Below, piece by piece: positions 1 through 8,419 of a stretch of DNA of 54,115 bases; the stretch's first letter is position 1; each line of letters starts with the position of its first letter. Made by a program: the position numbers and the translations under genes. Below the pieces are notes generated by a model. It made no database searches. It saw only the letters and a list, made by a program, of their open reading frames with translations, and was not told where the DNA came from. The stretch covers positions 1 through 54,115 of the forward strand of contig CAIYMO010000037.1 in assembly GCA_903927345.1 (NCBI GenBank). The letters are read 5' to 3'. The DNA comes from an uncultured Armatimonadota bacterium (GTDB lineage: Bacteria > Armatimonadota > Fimbriimonadia > Fimbriimonadales > Fimbriimonadaceae).

Positions 1-425
1 CTCTAGTGGCTGCCCAGATGCTGTTCGAGGTCCAAAGGAGGCACCCAGCCCCCACGATCTGCCACACGAGGTCACGCCTCAACTGACAAGCAGTGGTCTT
101 AAAGACTGGGGTGCCAACAAGAAGAGTTTAAGATACAACTGACAAGCGTTTCGTAAGAACCACTCCCCGAAACAAGACAGCCAAGCTTGTCAGTGGACGG
201 CCTTGGAGAGCAACCGCTAAACCCAGGTTGACAAACACCTCAAATCGTTGCCTAGTAAGTGACGATGAGAGTCACACCAAAACACCTGCAAACCCCGCGC
301 CCATTTACGCCCACTTGGGATCAAAAGCGAAAACTATTTGAACCTGAGACGCCCATTGCGCCCAACACACGCGCTCCCCGAATTGAGGAGTGCAACTCCC
401 CAAAGCTCACTGCGTAGAAGAACAC
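1..425. other. Non-coding leader region with repeated 10-mer
   Basis: I see no convincing gene here. The frame beginning at base 2 is open for about 46 codons and could be the tail of a gene outside the window, but its composition is not gene-like. The 10-mer ACTGACAAGC occurs at 82-91 and 138-147, and inverted (GCTTGTCAGT) at 185-194. The last two copies could form a 10-bp stem around a 37-base loop. A TTGACA at 228-233 has no good -10 partner. The stretch may be the 5' flank of the secreted protein that follows, or an unrecognised RNA. Confidence 0.4.
82..194. repeat. Three copies of ACTGACAAGC (two direct, one inverted)
   Basis: Exact copies lie at 82-91 (+), 138-147 (+) and 185-194 (-). 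The spacing is irregular, which argues against CRISPR. Either an operator cluster or a stem formed by 138-147 with 185-194 is possible. Confidence 0.5.
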
Positions 426-920
426 ATGATTCTCCAGAATCTCTCCTACCTCGCCGCCCTAGTTGCCATGATCGAACCAACCATTACCGATCTCAAGGAC
501 GGCTATGTCCGAGTCGAAACCAAGAAGTACACCGTCGAAGTCCCCAAAGGCTGGGAAGTCGGCGAAGAAACCAGCTTCGGCCAACGCGAATTCCACTCTG
601 ACAAAGGCGAAATCGGAACAATGACCGGCAGTGCGAAGGGCTCCAACTGGGATCGCCTCTACAACACCAGCCTCTTCTTCATCCAACGACGAGAAAAAGC
701 CACTCCAACTCCCTACAAGCTCAGCAAGAACAAGAAGGGCTACGAAACAATGAGCTTCGAGATGATCGGCAAAGACGGAAAGCCAACATCAAAGTACGTC
801 ATCCTCAAGAACACGAAAGAAGACATCCTCGCCCTCAGTGTGCGAATCACTCAAGTGAAGAACGAGACCGAGTTGAATAAAGCATTCGACCGCCTCGTCA
901 ATACGGCCGTCATGTACTAA
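426..920 (+). CDS. Small secreted protein of unknown function
   Basis: I do not recognise the family. The chosen ATG gives 164 residues whose first 15 or so (MILQNLSYLAALVAM) resemble a short export signal. An ATG at 390 in the same frame would put 12 polar residues in front of that segment, so 426 is preferred. The mature part is polar and lysine-rich, with alternating short hydrophobic stretches (YTVEVPKGW, EFHSDKGEIGTMTGS) that suggest a small beta-rich domain. A strong intrinsic terminator follows directly, so the gene is probably monocistronic. No clear Shine-Dalgarno or -10 element was seen. Confidence 0.65.
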   Translation: MILQNLSYLAALVAMIEPTITDLKDGYVRVETKKYTVEVPKGWEVGEETSFGQREFHSDKGEIGTMTGSAKGSNWDRLYNTSLFFIQRREKATPTPYKLSKNKKGYETMSFEMIGKDGKPTSKYVILKNTKEDILALSVRITQVKNETELNKAFDRLVNTAVMY

Positions 921-930
921 ACGAAATAAA

Positions 931-970
931 CAATCGGGTCGCTCCGAAAAAGAGCGACCCGATTGTTGTT
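931..970 (+). terminator. Intrinsic terminator, probably bidirectional
   Basis: A 14-bp perfect stem, CAATCGGGTCGCTC (931-944) pairing with GAGCGACCCGATTG (952-965), has a 7-base loop and is followed by TTGTT. It sits between convergent genes ending at 920 and 969 and could serve both. Confidence 0.9.
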
Positions 971-1958
971 AACCGAGGTCCGAAACGCGAACCATCGCGC
1001 CGCCGGCTTCCATCGACTTCCAAGCCGCCTCGGTCAACCGAATCACCTCAAGGCCGCATTCGAAACCAGACTCACAAGGAATCCCCTGCGTAATGCAGTC
1101 AAAGAAGTGCTGGTCAGGCGTCGAACCGCCATAAGTCTCTTCGTAAACAATCCGGTCCTTAGCCAAGTTGCGAACCGTAAGCTTGCCACCACGAACAAAG
1201 AACCCGAGCTTCGTTCCCATGATCGTCATGTCTTCGTGCCAGTTCGTCGAGTCGCCAATGATCGAGATATTGCCAACCGCGCCGTTCTTGAACTTAATCG
1301 CCAGCGCCGAATCGATATCAACCTGCAACCCTCGGTTGTCACCAACCGCCGAAACCGTCTCCGCCTGAAGACCGGTAACCCAAAGCATGATGTCGACAAA
1401 GTGTGAACCTGTATCGTTCAACTGTCCACCGCCGCTCAAAGCCGGATCGTGTCGCCAAGTACCGGCGCAAGCCACCTTCCACTCCTGGCAGCTAAGACCA
1501 GAGATGAACTGAATCTCACCGGCCTCGCCGCTATCAATCATGCCCTTGATCTTGCGATAAACAGAATCAAAGTGCCGCTGGTAAGAAACCATTCCAACCT
1601 TGCCACTCGCCTTCTGCGCCGCAATCACCCGATGCGCGTCGGTAACCGTGCAAACCATCGGCTTTTCAACGCAAGCATGCTTGCCGGCTTCCAGCGCATC
1701 AACAATCTGCTGAGCGTGCAAAGTGTGCGGAGTCATAATCATCACCGCATCAACATTCGGATCCTTCAATAAATCCTGATAATCCGAATACTCCGCCGCC
1801 GCCGCACTCTGCGGATGCGCCGACTTCATCGAAGCAATATTGCTCGGCGAAGTATCCGCCATCGCGACAACGCTAGCGCCTTTCACTTTCAGAAGGTTTC
1901 CAACTCGATACCGAGCAAACCCGCCAACTCCGATCAAACCAAACCGAACCTCAGACAT
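969..1958 (-). CDS. Gfo/Idh/MocA-family NAD(P)-dependent oxidoreductase
   Basis: The 329 residues begin with a Rossmann dinucleotide-binding segment (FGLIGVGGFARYRVGNL) and carry the family EKP motif (VEKPMV, near residue 100), whose lysine is usually catalytic. Members oxidise or reduce sugars and cyclitols in the cytoplasm; the substrate cannot be told from sequence. The C-terminal half has the expected alpha/beta fold (GGGQLNDTGSHFVD). A TAAACT box lies 9 bases before the ATG. It is convergent with the preceding secreted protein and shares its terminator. A second, clearly different member of this family lies at 43412. Confidence 0.9.
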   Translation of the reverse strand: MSEVRFGLIGVGGFARYRVGNLLKVKGASVVAMADTSPSNIASMKSAHPQSAAAAEYSDYQDLLKDPNVDAVMIMTPHTLHAQQIVDALEAGKHACVEKPMVCTVTDAHRVIAAQKASGKVGMVSYQRHFDSVYRKIKGMIDSGEAGEIQFISGLSCQEWKVACAGTWRHDPALSGGGQLNDTGSHFVDIMLWVTGLQAETVSAVGDNRGLQVDIDSALAIKFKNGAVGNISIIGDSTNWHEDMTIMGTKLGFFVRGGKLTVRNLAKDRIVYEETYGGSTPDQHFFDCITQGIPCESGFECGLEVIRLTEAAWKSMEAGGAMVRVSDLG

Positions 1959-1967
1959 GACTCCGCG

Positions 1968-1973
1968 AGTTTA
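1968..1973 (-). promoter_or_regulatory. -10-like TAAACT for the 1958 oxidoreductase
   Basis: TAAACT on the minus strand lies 9 bases from the ATG, predicting a leader of at most a few bases. No -35 is evident. Confidence 0.45.
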
Positions 1974-2042
1974 ACCCGACAAACTCCCAAAGTAAACCGA
2001 TTCACTTGTTAACCCGCTTAAAACTCCACTCCAAAGCGAGGT

Positions 2043-2048
2043 TATAAT
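2043..2048 (+). promoter_or_regulatory. -10 TATAAT, leaderless transcript of the 2056 gene
   Basis: A perfect TATAAT lies 7 bases before the ATG, so the expected transcription start falls on the start codon. No Shine-Dalgarno sequence could fit. Confidence 0.6.
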
Positions 2049-2055
2049 TCTGGAT

Positions 2056-3021
2056 ATGTACCGGAGTACTTGGGGGACCATCGCAGCGCTACTGCTATCT
2101 CAGTCCAGCCTCTACATCCCCGAACCGTACATGTACGTCGAGTTCTCTTCGAATTCCATTTCAGAAAACAAAGACCAAGAGGTGTTCCAAAAGCATCAAT
2201 ACGATTGGCTCAAATCCGAAATCGACTGGAACAGCACCGCCGGCAAGGAATCCTGGGAGACCGCTGTGCGACTCTTCCGAGACAACCGCCACAACAAGCA
2301 AACCCTCCTCTCGGTAACCTGCGTCCTCGACGAACCAGGATATCCAGCCTACTACTCGGCGCAAGCAACCAAGAAGTACATTTTCGCCCCAAGCGATCCG
2401 TGGCTCAGCGCAGGAGCATATCTCTGCGTCGACGGAATCCGTGGCGACGAACCTAGAACCTTTCAAGATTGCCACCACGTCGTTTACCCCTACAACGTCA
2501 ACCGTGCAATGCAAAAGGTGTTGCCAAAAACCCCCAGCCCACACCAAGTCCGGCTCCTCCTCCTCACAACACAATACGGCGAGTATTGGGGATCGGACAT
2601 GAAAGCCGGTCTAAGACGAATGCACAACCTTCTTGAATCACACGGATACAAGGATCGTTTCCTCCAGCTATCAAATGCCCGCTTGATGATTTCCGAACTA
2701 CTCGACAAGTCCCGGCCTGCTTCGGATCTTGCCGAACTCCGTCGAAGAGTTGACGCCCTCTACAAGGAGTTCCCAGGCTTCCAGCAAAGCATTCTGAAAG
2801 CAAGCGTCTCGTATGTCGAGGGCGTCCTTCAACATGACCAAGCCAAGTTTGACGACTACCTCCGACAACGGATCGCGTTAAACAAACAGCTCGCCTTGGG
2901 CGACCGCGAAGACCAGCAAGTCAGCCGAGAGGCAATGGTTGGCTTCGAACGGACAAACTACGAAAAACGAAAAGAGTTCTTTGGGGCGAATTCAAAGCCG
3001 ATTGATCTCGATTCGCTCTAA
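2056..3021 (+). CDS. Secreted protein of unknown function
   Basis: The 321 residues start with a probable signal peptide (roughly residues 1-20, WGTIAALLLSQSSLYI). The remainder is mostly helical and polar, for example YDWLKSEIDWNSTAGKESW and the arginine/leucine-rich stretch near residues 195-240, and has no motif I can assign. The start is fixed by a perfect -10 box 7 bases upstream. The gene ends 5 bases from the convergent 3027 gene with no hairpin between them. Confidence 0.7.
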   Translation: MYRSTWGTIAALLLSQSSLYIPEPYMYVEFSSNSISENKDQEVFQKHQYDWLKSEIDWNSTAGKESWETAVRLFRDNRHNKQTLLSVTCVLDEPGYPAYYSAQATKKYIFAPSDPWLSAGAYLCVDGIRGDEPRTFQDCHHVVYPYNVNRAMQKVLPKTPSPHQVRLLLLTTQYGEYWGSDMKAGLRRMHNLLESHGYKDRFLQLSNARLMISELLDKSRPASDLAELRRRVDALYKEFPGFQQSILKASVSYVEGVLQHDQAKFDDYLRQRIALNKQLALGDREDQQVSREAMVGFERTNYEKRKEFFGANSKPIDLDSL

Positions 3022-3026
3022 CAAAA

Positions 3027-3812
3027 TCAGGCCGATTCGACAACCGCTCGGTCGCCGCCGTACTCAACATAAGAAACCGTGGTCGGATAGTGGCTCAGAT
3101 CGACCTCATCCAAGGCCTTATCGATAGCCGAAAGTTGCGCCCGAGCCTCTGCCAATGCAGCAAGAAAGTCTCGAGATCCGAGTGATGGATCACGACCCAC
3201 ATGCCGGTAGCTGAGCATTTTCAGCCGCAATGCATCCAAGGTGGTGATGAAAACGCTTGCTTGAGCCTTTGTCCGCTCAATGCCCCCGGTCAACTCCTGG
3301 TAGTTACGCTCATATTCCTGCACGTTCTTTTCTGCAACAGCATATAGAGCCGATGCTTGCCGGTCGCCAGGATGAAACTCGGGAAGCCCCGGCGAGAGCC
3401 AAGGTTTAGCCTCGCTCTCAGCAATGTCGGCATGCATCAAATCCGCCCAGCGCAAGGCCTCATACAGACCCAAAGCAACCTCGCGAACCGTGTGAGGTAG
3501 CTCATTGAACTCAGCGATCTCCGAAGACTTGAGCTTGGCAATCCCGTCTTCGAACGCCCAGAAGCGTTCTCGGCAGGCGTACCAAAGCTCACCGAAGAAT
3601 GGATCAATAAATCGCCGCTCAAGCTCCAGGGCGTGCGCTTCTTCAAAGTGTTCAGGGCGCCCGATTATCATCTGGGTGAACGGCTGAAGTGGGTTTGTGC
3701 TTGCAATGCGATGCGCCTTGCGTAGGTACAACCGCCGCACGAGAGAGAAACCAATGCTTCTTGCCTCGTCCCGATAAATCTGCAAATCTGCTTCTACGAC
3801 TTCCTGTCTCAT
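3027..3812 (-). CDS. Predicted cytoplasmic helical protein, unknown function
   Basis: The 261 residues have no signal peptide or membrane segment and are rich in predicted helix, with many Ala, Glu, Leu and Arg residues (LALAEARAQLSAIDKALDEV near the C-terminus). No catalytic motif was recognised. On the minus strand a TACAAT lies at 3851-3856, which would give a leader of about 30 bases. The neighbours offer no functional clue. Confidence 0.65.
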   Translation of the reverse strand: MRQEVVEADLQIYRDEARSIGFSLVRRLYLRKAHRIASTNPLQPFTQMIIGRPEHFEEAHALELERRFIDPFFGELWYACRERFWAFEDGIAKLKSSEIAEFNELPHTVREVALGLYEALRWADLMHADIAESEAKPWLSPGLPEFHPGDRQASALYAVAEKNVQEYERNYQELTGGIERTKAQASVFITTLDALRLKMLSYRHVGRDPSLGSRDFLAALAEARAQLSAIDKALDEVDLSHYPTTVSYVEYGGDRAVVESA

Positions 3813-3910
3813 GCCACCGCGCCCATCCTTGGCTTTGCTAGCTACCAGCTATTGTACGCGAAATGCATGAATTACGATGCGGAAACCAAACCTCACTCTC
3901 GCCTGCCAAC

Positions 3911-4339
3911 CTATCTCACATCGAGTTCAGAAATTTTAAACTCCAACATCTCGGCAGGGTGGTGCTGGTCATCCACGATGTGAACTTCAAATCGTCGGGT
4001 GACCCTAGGGAATCCAAAGTCTACAGTCGCGTAGTCTCGGGGAACTCGTGAGTCGGCGATGCCTCGGCTGTTCGCCACCATTCGAGTTCGTTTCAAAAAC
4101 CCTAACTCGATTGGAAGTTCTCCAACGTCTTTCCAGCCCGAACCCAAGTCGTATTGAACAAGTGTCAACTGCCGGTCCACATCATCCACCACCCTCGCTT
4201 TGGAGTGACCTCCGTCAACTGCATTGCTACAGATATTCGCGAATACTCCTTCGGCCACCGAAAGGGATTCGCTATCCATTTTGGCAACAATCTGCTCCAC
4301 GGGTTGTGGCTTGAGGAAGTTGATCACTCGTTCAAACAC
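3911..4339 (-). CDS. Small hypothetical protein, GTG start
   Basis: 142 residues of unknown family with no signal peptide. The C-terminal half (DFGFPRVTRRFEVHIVDDQHHPAEMLEFKI) alternates in a beta-strand pattern. The GTG start is supported by TATCAT 6 bases upstream, the same leaderless arrangement seen at other genes here. It could also be downstream of gatA, which ends 39 bases earlier on the same strand, but the local -10 argues for its own transcript. Confidence 0.55.
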   Translation of the reverse strand: MFERVINFLKPQPVEQIVAKMDSESLSVAEGVFANICSNAVDGGHSKARVVDDVDRQLTLVQYDLGSGWKDVGELPIELGFLKRTRMVANSRGIADSRVPRDYATVDFGFPRVTRRFEVHIVDDQHHPAEMLEFKISELDVR

Positions 4340-4345
4340 GACTAA

Positions 4346-4351
4346 ATGATA
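4346..4351 (-). promoter_or_regulatory. -10-like TATCAT, leaderless GTG gene
   Basis: TATCAT on the minus strand lies 6 bases from the GTG at 4339. Confidence 0.4.
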
Positions 4352-4378
4352 ACCCCGGTTAATTGAGTTGCGATTCAG

Positions 4379-5830
4379 TTACAGATTGGGTCGCTTGGGG
4401 CTGACTGCAAATAGTTGTTCCGCACAGTAGGCTGCCTGCAACATCCGCTCGTCCTCCATCGGTGCACCCATCAGCTGCAACCCAACCGGAAGCCCGTGAG
4501 CAAACCCACACGGAATCGAAATCCCTGGCAGTCCGCCCATGTTTGCAGGAATCGTGCAGTAGTCAAGCGTCTTCATGGCCATCGGATCCTGACTCAGATC
4601 CCCAAGTTTGAAGGCGACGACCGGAGCCGTCGGCGATACGATAAAGTCATAGTCCTTGAACGCGTCCAGGAACTGCTGGGTCATCATTGCACGAACCTGT
4701 TGGGCACGCAAGTAAAAAGCGTCGTAGTAACCCGCGCTCAATGCATAGGTGCCAATCATGATCCGGGCCTTAACTTCATGACCAAACCCTTCGGCTCGAG
4801 TCTTGGCAACGACGTCGATGTGCCCTTGACCCTGCGATCGTGGACCATAGCGAACGCCGTCAAACCGGGCAAGGTTCGAAGATGCCTCGGCGGGAGCAAT
4901 GATGTAATACGTGGTCACTCCGAGCGGAATCGAAGGGATTGAAATCTCATCAACCGTTGCACCCTCTCGTCGCAAGGCGTCCAAGGAAGCCTGAATTGCC
5001 TTCTGAACTTCGGGATCGGTCCCTTCGCCATACATCTCACGTGGAAACGCGAGTTTGAGACCTTTCAGCGTGCCGCTTTTGAGTTCTCGGCTCGAAACCG
5101 CAGGAGCAGGATTTGAGGTCGCGTCGCGCTCATCGTGTCCCGTTGTTGCTTCGGCGAGAAGTGCTGCGTCCTCTACCGTCTTCGTGATTGGCCCAATCTG
5201 ATCGAGTGAGGAAGCAAAGGCTACCAACCCAAAGCGAGAGCATCGACCGTAGGTCGGCTTGTAGCCAACAGTTCCGGTAAACGAAGCAGGGAGCCGAATT
5301 GAACCACCTGTGTCCGAACCTAGCGAAACTGGAGCCAGATCAGCCGCAACTGCTGCCGCTGAGCCACCGGATGAACCGCCCGGAGTTCGGGTGAGATCCC
5401 AAGGGTTGTGAGCGAGTTTGTAAGCGGAAGTCTCTGTCGAAGAGCCCATCGCGAACTCATCCAGGTTCGTTTTGCCAAGAATGATCGCCCCTTGCGCCTT
5501 GAGTTTCTCAACAACGGTGGCGTCGTAAGGAGGAATGTAACCCTTCAGGATTTTGGACGCGCAGGTCGTCTCGATGCCTTCGGTCGATATGTTGTCCTTG
5601 ACCGCAACCGGCACTCCCGTCATCGGCAAGCTGTCGCCAGAGTCGATTCGGCCCTGAGCTGCTTCCGCTTCGGCAATTGCCTTCTCACGGTCATATGCCA
5701 AGAACGCCCCGTACTTGGCATCTTCCGAGTCAATTCGGTCCAAGAAGGCAGTGGTTACTTCAACGGCGGAAACTTCCTTTGATCGCAACTTAGCTGCGAT
5801 CTCAACGGCGGTAAGAGAAGTAATCGACAT
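4379..5830 (-). CDS. gatA: Asp-tRNA(Asn)/Glu-tRNA(Gln) amidotransferase subunit A
   Basis: The 483 residues are a full-length GatA, the amidase that releases ammonia from glutamine for transamidation of mischarged Glu-tRNA(Gln) or Asp-tRNA(Asn). The Ser-cisSer-Lys triad is visible: Lys78 in VAVKDN, the GGSSGGS loop (151-157) and the nucleophile Ser177 in GSDTGGSIRLP. The start ATG overlaps the gatC stop by one base (TGATG), so the two are translationally coupled. gatB is not in the window. Confidence 0.97.
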   Translation of the reverse strand: MSITSLTAVEIAAKLRSKEVSAVEVTTAFLDRIDSEDAKYGAFLAYDREKAIAEAEAAQGRIDSGDSLPMTGVPVAVKDNISTEGIETTCASKILKGYIPPYDATVVEKLKAQGAIILGKTNLDEFAMGSSTETSAYKLAHNPWDLTRTPGGSSGGSAAAVAADLAPVSLGSDTGGSIRLPASFTGTVGYKPTYGRCSRFGLVAFASSLDQIGPITKTVEDAALLAEATTGHDERDATSNPAPAVSSRELKSGTLKGLKLAFPREMYGEGTDPEVQKAIQASLDALRREGATVDEISIPSIPLGVTTYYIIAPAEASSNLARFDGVRYGPRSQGQGHIDVVAKTRAEGFGHEVKARIMIGTYALSAGYYDAFYLRAQQVRAMMTQQFLDAFKDYDFIVSPTAPVVAFKLGDLSQDPMAMKTLDYCTIPANMGGLPGISIPCGFAHGLPVGLQLMGAPMEDERMLQAAYCAEQLFAVSPKRPNL

Positions 5831-6120
5831 CAGTCCTCAATGATCATGGGGACGAGGAACAGACCTGCCTTGCTCATGGGAGCATTTTTGAGGGCTAGTT
5901 CACGCTTGAAGGAAGAACGTGGGACGTCTTCGGCCCATACATTGGTCAGGTTTGACGCGTGGAGCTTGGGGTCGACGCCACCAAAGTCCACTGCCTGAAT
6001 ATCGGAGAAGTGTCCAATCAGGGCATTTAACTCGGTTTGAAGAGACATGATTTCTGGCTCGTCAAGGTCCAGACGAGCGAGTTTTGCAACATGCCTAACT
6101 TCATCGAGCGAAATCGCCAT
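5830..6120 (-). CDS. gatC: Asp-tRNA(Asn)/Glu-tRNA(Gln) amidotransferase subunit C
   Basis: The 96 residues match GatC, the small subunit that wraps the GatA-GatB interface: ISLDEVRHVAKLARLDLDEPEI at the N-terminus and a short charged tail. The frame stays open upstream, but the ATG at 6120 gives the conserved GatC N-terminus and has TAAAAT 8 bases upstream, suggesting a leaderless gatCA transcript. The promoter region is shared with the divergent 6161 gene, only 40 bases away. Confidence 0.93.
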   Translation of the reverse strand: MAISLDEVRHVAKLARLDLDEPEIMSLQTELNALIGHFSDIQAVDFGGVDPKLHASNLTNVWAEDVPRSSFKRELALKNAPMSKAGLFLVPMIIED

Positions 6121-6128
6121 AGAGATTG

Positions 6129-6134
6129 ATTTTA
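6129..6134 (-). promoter_or_regulatory. -10-like TAAAAT for gatCA
   Basis: TAAAAT on the minus strand lies 8 bases from the gatC ATG. A CATAAT for the divergent gene lies at 6144-6149, so two promoters share about 40 bases. Confidence 0.45.
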
Positions 6135-6160
6135 GCACAGGCTCATAATGAAGCCAGAGG

Positions 6161-8173
6161 ATGCAGAACCCGAAGTTTGGAGTTACCGCGTTTACCGCAA
6201 CCGTGCTGACGATCATCTGCGTCGGAAAGGTCGTTCTGTTCCCGCACCTCCCCCCCTCTGCGACCGAAAGTTTAGTGACGATTGACCGCCGAAACGCACC
6301 CCCGGCTGCGGCAGTTGAGCTGAACTGGCAGACGATTCCTGGTCGCGCTGTAGAAGACGCCACCAAACTCAGAAAGGCACTCCTGTGGGTCATTATCGAC
6401 CCCCGTGATGCAAACGCCCGGGAACTCGAAACCGGTGCTCTCCGCGATGCCGAAGTCGTCCGCTTGGTCAAGCGCTACTTCGTTCCGGTAAAGCTAAACT
6501 CAGACGATCACCCCGAAGTCGAACGGCTCATCTTCCCCGTGGGAAGAGCCCAAACCTACCTCCGCTCTGGGGCGACAGTATTGGCGACGACACCCCAAGG
6601 GCATATCATCGGAATGATCAGGCCCCGTGGCGCCGGAGATCGTTTATCCACACCAAGTGTTCTCTTACAGCTCCTCGCACTCAAGCGAAAGCTTGACTCC
6701 CAAATCGCAAAGCCTGACCTTGAGACCGAATTAGACTCATTTGCCAAAGCCGAAACGCAGCGCCTACTGGGAATCACCCCGTCTGCTCCTCCAACAGGAC
6801 AAGAGTCACTTGTGCGCATTAGAAGCGCACTCGTTTCCAAACTAGGAGTCTTTAGCTCGAATGGCTTCGGCGAAGTCCGCCCGTCCACGTTGAACCTTCT
6901 GATTGAATTGGGTGAAATAGACTTGGCCTCTAAGCTGGTCGAAACGTACGCTACTTCAGTCGGATATGACGTCATCGGAGGCGGGGTATTCGATGGAATC
7001 GAACTGCTTCGGCCGACTAAAACAATCGCTTCAAAATCGGTTCTCACAAATGTCGCCTTTGCCGAGTCGGTCGCATTACTCCAAGCAATCAAGCCCACCC
7101 CGCAACGACAAGCGCTGCTCGAAGACGTTTTGAACTGTGTGAGCCGCGAGTTCATCCAAGACGCTGACATCTTCGAGGGCCGAATCTCCGATGCAGACGT
7201 CTCTGGTCTCAGCCCGAGGTTCAGCCTTACGGGATCTAGGATTGATGCCATTTTGTCGCCCACCGAATCGGCATGGGTGCGGAGTCACCTTCTTCCAAAG
7301 CCAGTTCCCGGAGACTACATGGGCAGACTCGAAAGCCTCAACATGTTGACGGATCCCCTCTTAAAGAATATTCGCGAGAAGTTGAAGCCATATAATGGCG
7401 TCGATGTTCAGCGCACAAGAGAGAACCGCGCGTATGTCATCGGCTTCACGTGCGCACGCATGCTGAGGGTGTACCAACTCACCAACAGTCCTCTGGCACT
7501 CGAGATCTTCCGACGGCTCGAACCAGCCCTTTACGGCTGCTTCGAAGGAAACCAAGTGCTCCGAATCTCGCGGATAAGCACATCGGGAGACGGGTGGCTA
7601 GGAAGCTATCTCTCCGTTGCGGATGCGCTACTGCAGCAGTATTTGGTCTTGGCTGAAAGAAAGCCGCTCGAAAAGGCACCCCAAGTCCTCAGGGGAATCC
7701 TGCAGAAGTTTGGCAACAGTAGCGTTGGTTGGCTCACCGTCGCCGCAGGCGGCAAGAGCCCAATCCCGGGCTTTGCAGGCACCTCCCCAGATATGGCAGA
7801 TCCCGGTTACGAGTCAACCGCCGCAACGACAATCCGCGTTCTCGACCGATATGTACCAGTGTTAGAAGACCGGGACCTCGCCAAAGCGATCCGAAATCGA
7901 GCATCAACAATGGTTTCCGTCGTGAAACCGCTCACCCAAGGCGCAAACATCACGGTTTCGGGAATCGTACGTGAGGCAATTTCTGCAAGCAGGGGTCGGC
8001 AGCTTGAGGTGTTTGGATCGTGTAACCCCGTTGCCCAGGCATTCCCTCTCGATTACGCCTATCCCTCCCCAGATGGAAGCAAGATCCCACCCGTAATCTA
8101 TATCCATTCTGAGGGTCGCCGGCTAGGACCTTACACGCTGGCGCAAGCCCGTCAACAGCTATCCGCCCGCTAG
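6161..8173 (+). CDS. Membrane-anchored protein with thioredoxin-like domain lacking CxxC
   Basis: The 670 residues begin with one hydrophobic segment (about 8-29), a signal anchor or signal peptide. Residues 60-155 follow the pattern of thioredoxin-fold proteins of the DUF255/TlpA type (ARELETGALRDAEVVRLVKRYFVPVKLNSDD, then a beta segment and TTPQGHIIGMIRP). The position of the redox CxxC is occupied by DPRDANA, so disulfide chemistry is unlikely. The central 400 residues are unassigned helical sequence. The end (SEGRRLGPYTLAQARQQL) resembles a short GYF_2-like segment. The gene is divergent from gatC and precedes tRNA-Ser. Family assignment is inference from the fold pattern. Confidence 0.7.
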   Translation: MQNPKFGVTAFTATVLTIICVGKVVLFPHLPPSATESLVTIDRRNAPPAAAVELNWQTIPGRAVEDATKLRKALLWVIIDPRDANARELETGALRDAEVVRLVKRYFVPVKLNSDDHPEVERLIFPVGRAQTYLRSGATVLATTPQGHIIGMIRPRGAGDRLSTPSVLLQLLALKRKLDSQIAKPDLETELDSFAKAETQRLLGITPSAPPTGQESLVRIRSALVSKLGVFSSNGFGEVRPSTLNLLIELGEIDLASKLVETYATSVGYDVIGGGVFDGIELLRPTKTIASKSVLTNVAFAESVALLQAIKPTPQRQALLEDVLNCVSREFIQDADIFEGRISDADVSGLSPRFSLTGSRIDAILSPTESAWVRSHLLPKPVPGDYMGRLESLNMLTDPLLKNIREKLKPYNGVDVQRTRENRAYVIGFTCARMLRVYQLTNSPLALEIFRRLEPALYGCFEGNQVLRISRISTSGDGWLGSYLSVADALLQQYLVLAERKPLEKAPQVLRGILQKFGNSSVGWLTVAAGGKSPIPGFAGTSPDMADPGYESTAATTIRVLDRYVPVLEDRDLAKAIRNRASTMVSVVKPLTQGANITVSGIVREAISASRGRQLEVFGSCNPVAQAFPLDYAYPSPDGSKIPPVIYIHSEGRRLGPYTLAQARQQLSAR

Positions 8174-8201
8174 CCCCTCGCGTAAACCGCTGCGCTTCGG
8201 T

Positions 8202-8207
8202 CATAAT
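8202..8207 (+). promoter_or_regulatory. -10-like CATAAT for tRNA-Ser
   Basis: CATAAT lies 7 bases before the mature tRNA 5' end, so transcription would start almost exactly at the tRNA. Confidence 0.45.
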
Positions 8208-8214
8208 ATCCGGT

Positions 8215-8302
8215 GGACAGGTCGCATAGTGGTCTAGTGCACCGCACTCGAAATGCGGAGTAGGGCAACTTACCGTGGGTTCGAATCCCACCCTGTCCGC
8301 CA
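8215..8302 (+). tRNA. tRNA-Ser (anticodon CGA)
   Basis: The 7-bp acceptor stem GGACAGG (8215-8221) pairs with CCTGTCC (8292-8298), followed by discriminator G and an encoded CCA at 8300-8302. The anticodon stem CCGCA/TGCGG frames a loop with CGA at 8249-8251, reading UCG. The long variable arm (near 8257-8274) is typical of class II serine tRNAs. The T-loop GTTCGAATC is present. Confidence 0.95.
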
Positions 8303-8349
8303 CCCCCTCTTTTCTCCCTTCAAGCCACCGCTTGTCAATTCTGACGAAA

Positions 8350-8399
8350 CTATACAAAAACGTATGGATTTGAGTTTTATACTTTACTTTCTTGTATAG
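8350..8399. promoter_or_regulatory. Inverted repeat in an AT-rich promoter region (candidate operator)
   Basis: CTATACAA (8350-8357) and TTGTATAG (8392-8399) are perfect inverted 8-mers. GTAT at 8362-8365 and TATACT at 8378-8383 add two more half-site-like words in between. The block is much more AT-rich than its surroundings and lies 20-70 bases before a heme-oxygenase-like gene, so iron or heme control is a reasonable guess. It does not match a classic Fur box. Confidence 0.4.
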
Positions 8400-8419
8400 A
8401 TTGATGAATTCTGATAAGC

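Noticed and set aside
82-194. Possible CRISPR array
   Set aside because: Only three 10-base copies, one inverted, with unequal spacing (56 and 47 bases).
338-601. Plus-strand frame overlapping the first secreted protein
   Set aside because: Arg/Pro/Ser-rich shadow; the other frame from 426 has a signal segment, and its terminator is just downstream.
6144-6149. CATAAT as a leaderless promoter for the 6161 gene
   Set aside because: It lies 11 bases from the ATG, outside the 6-9 base class, so I did not count it among the leaderless starts, although it may still be the promoter.
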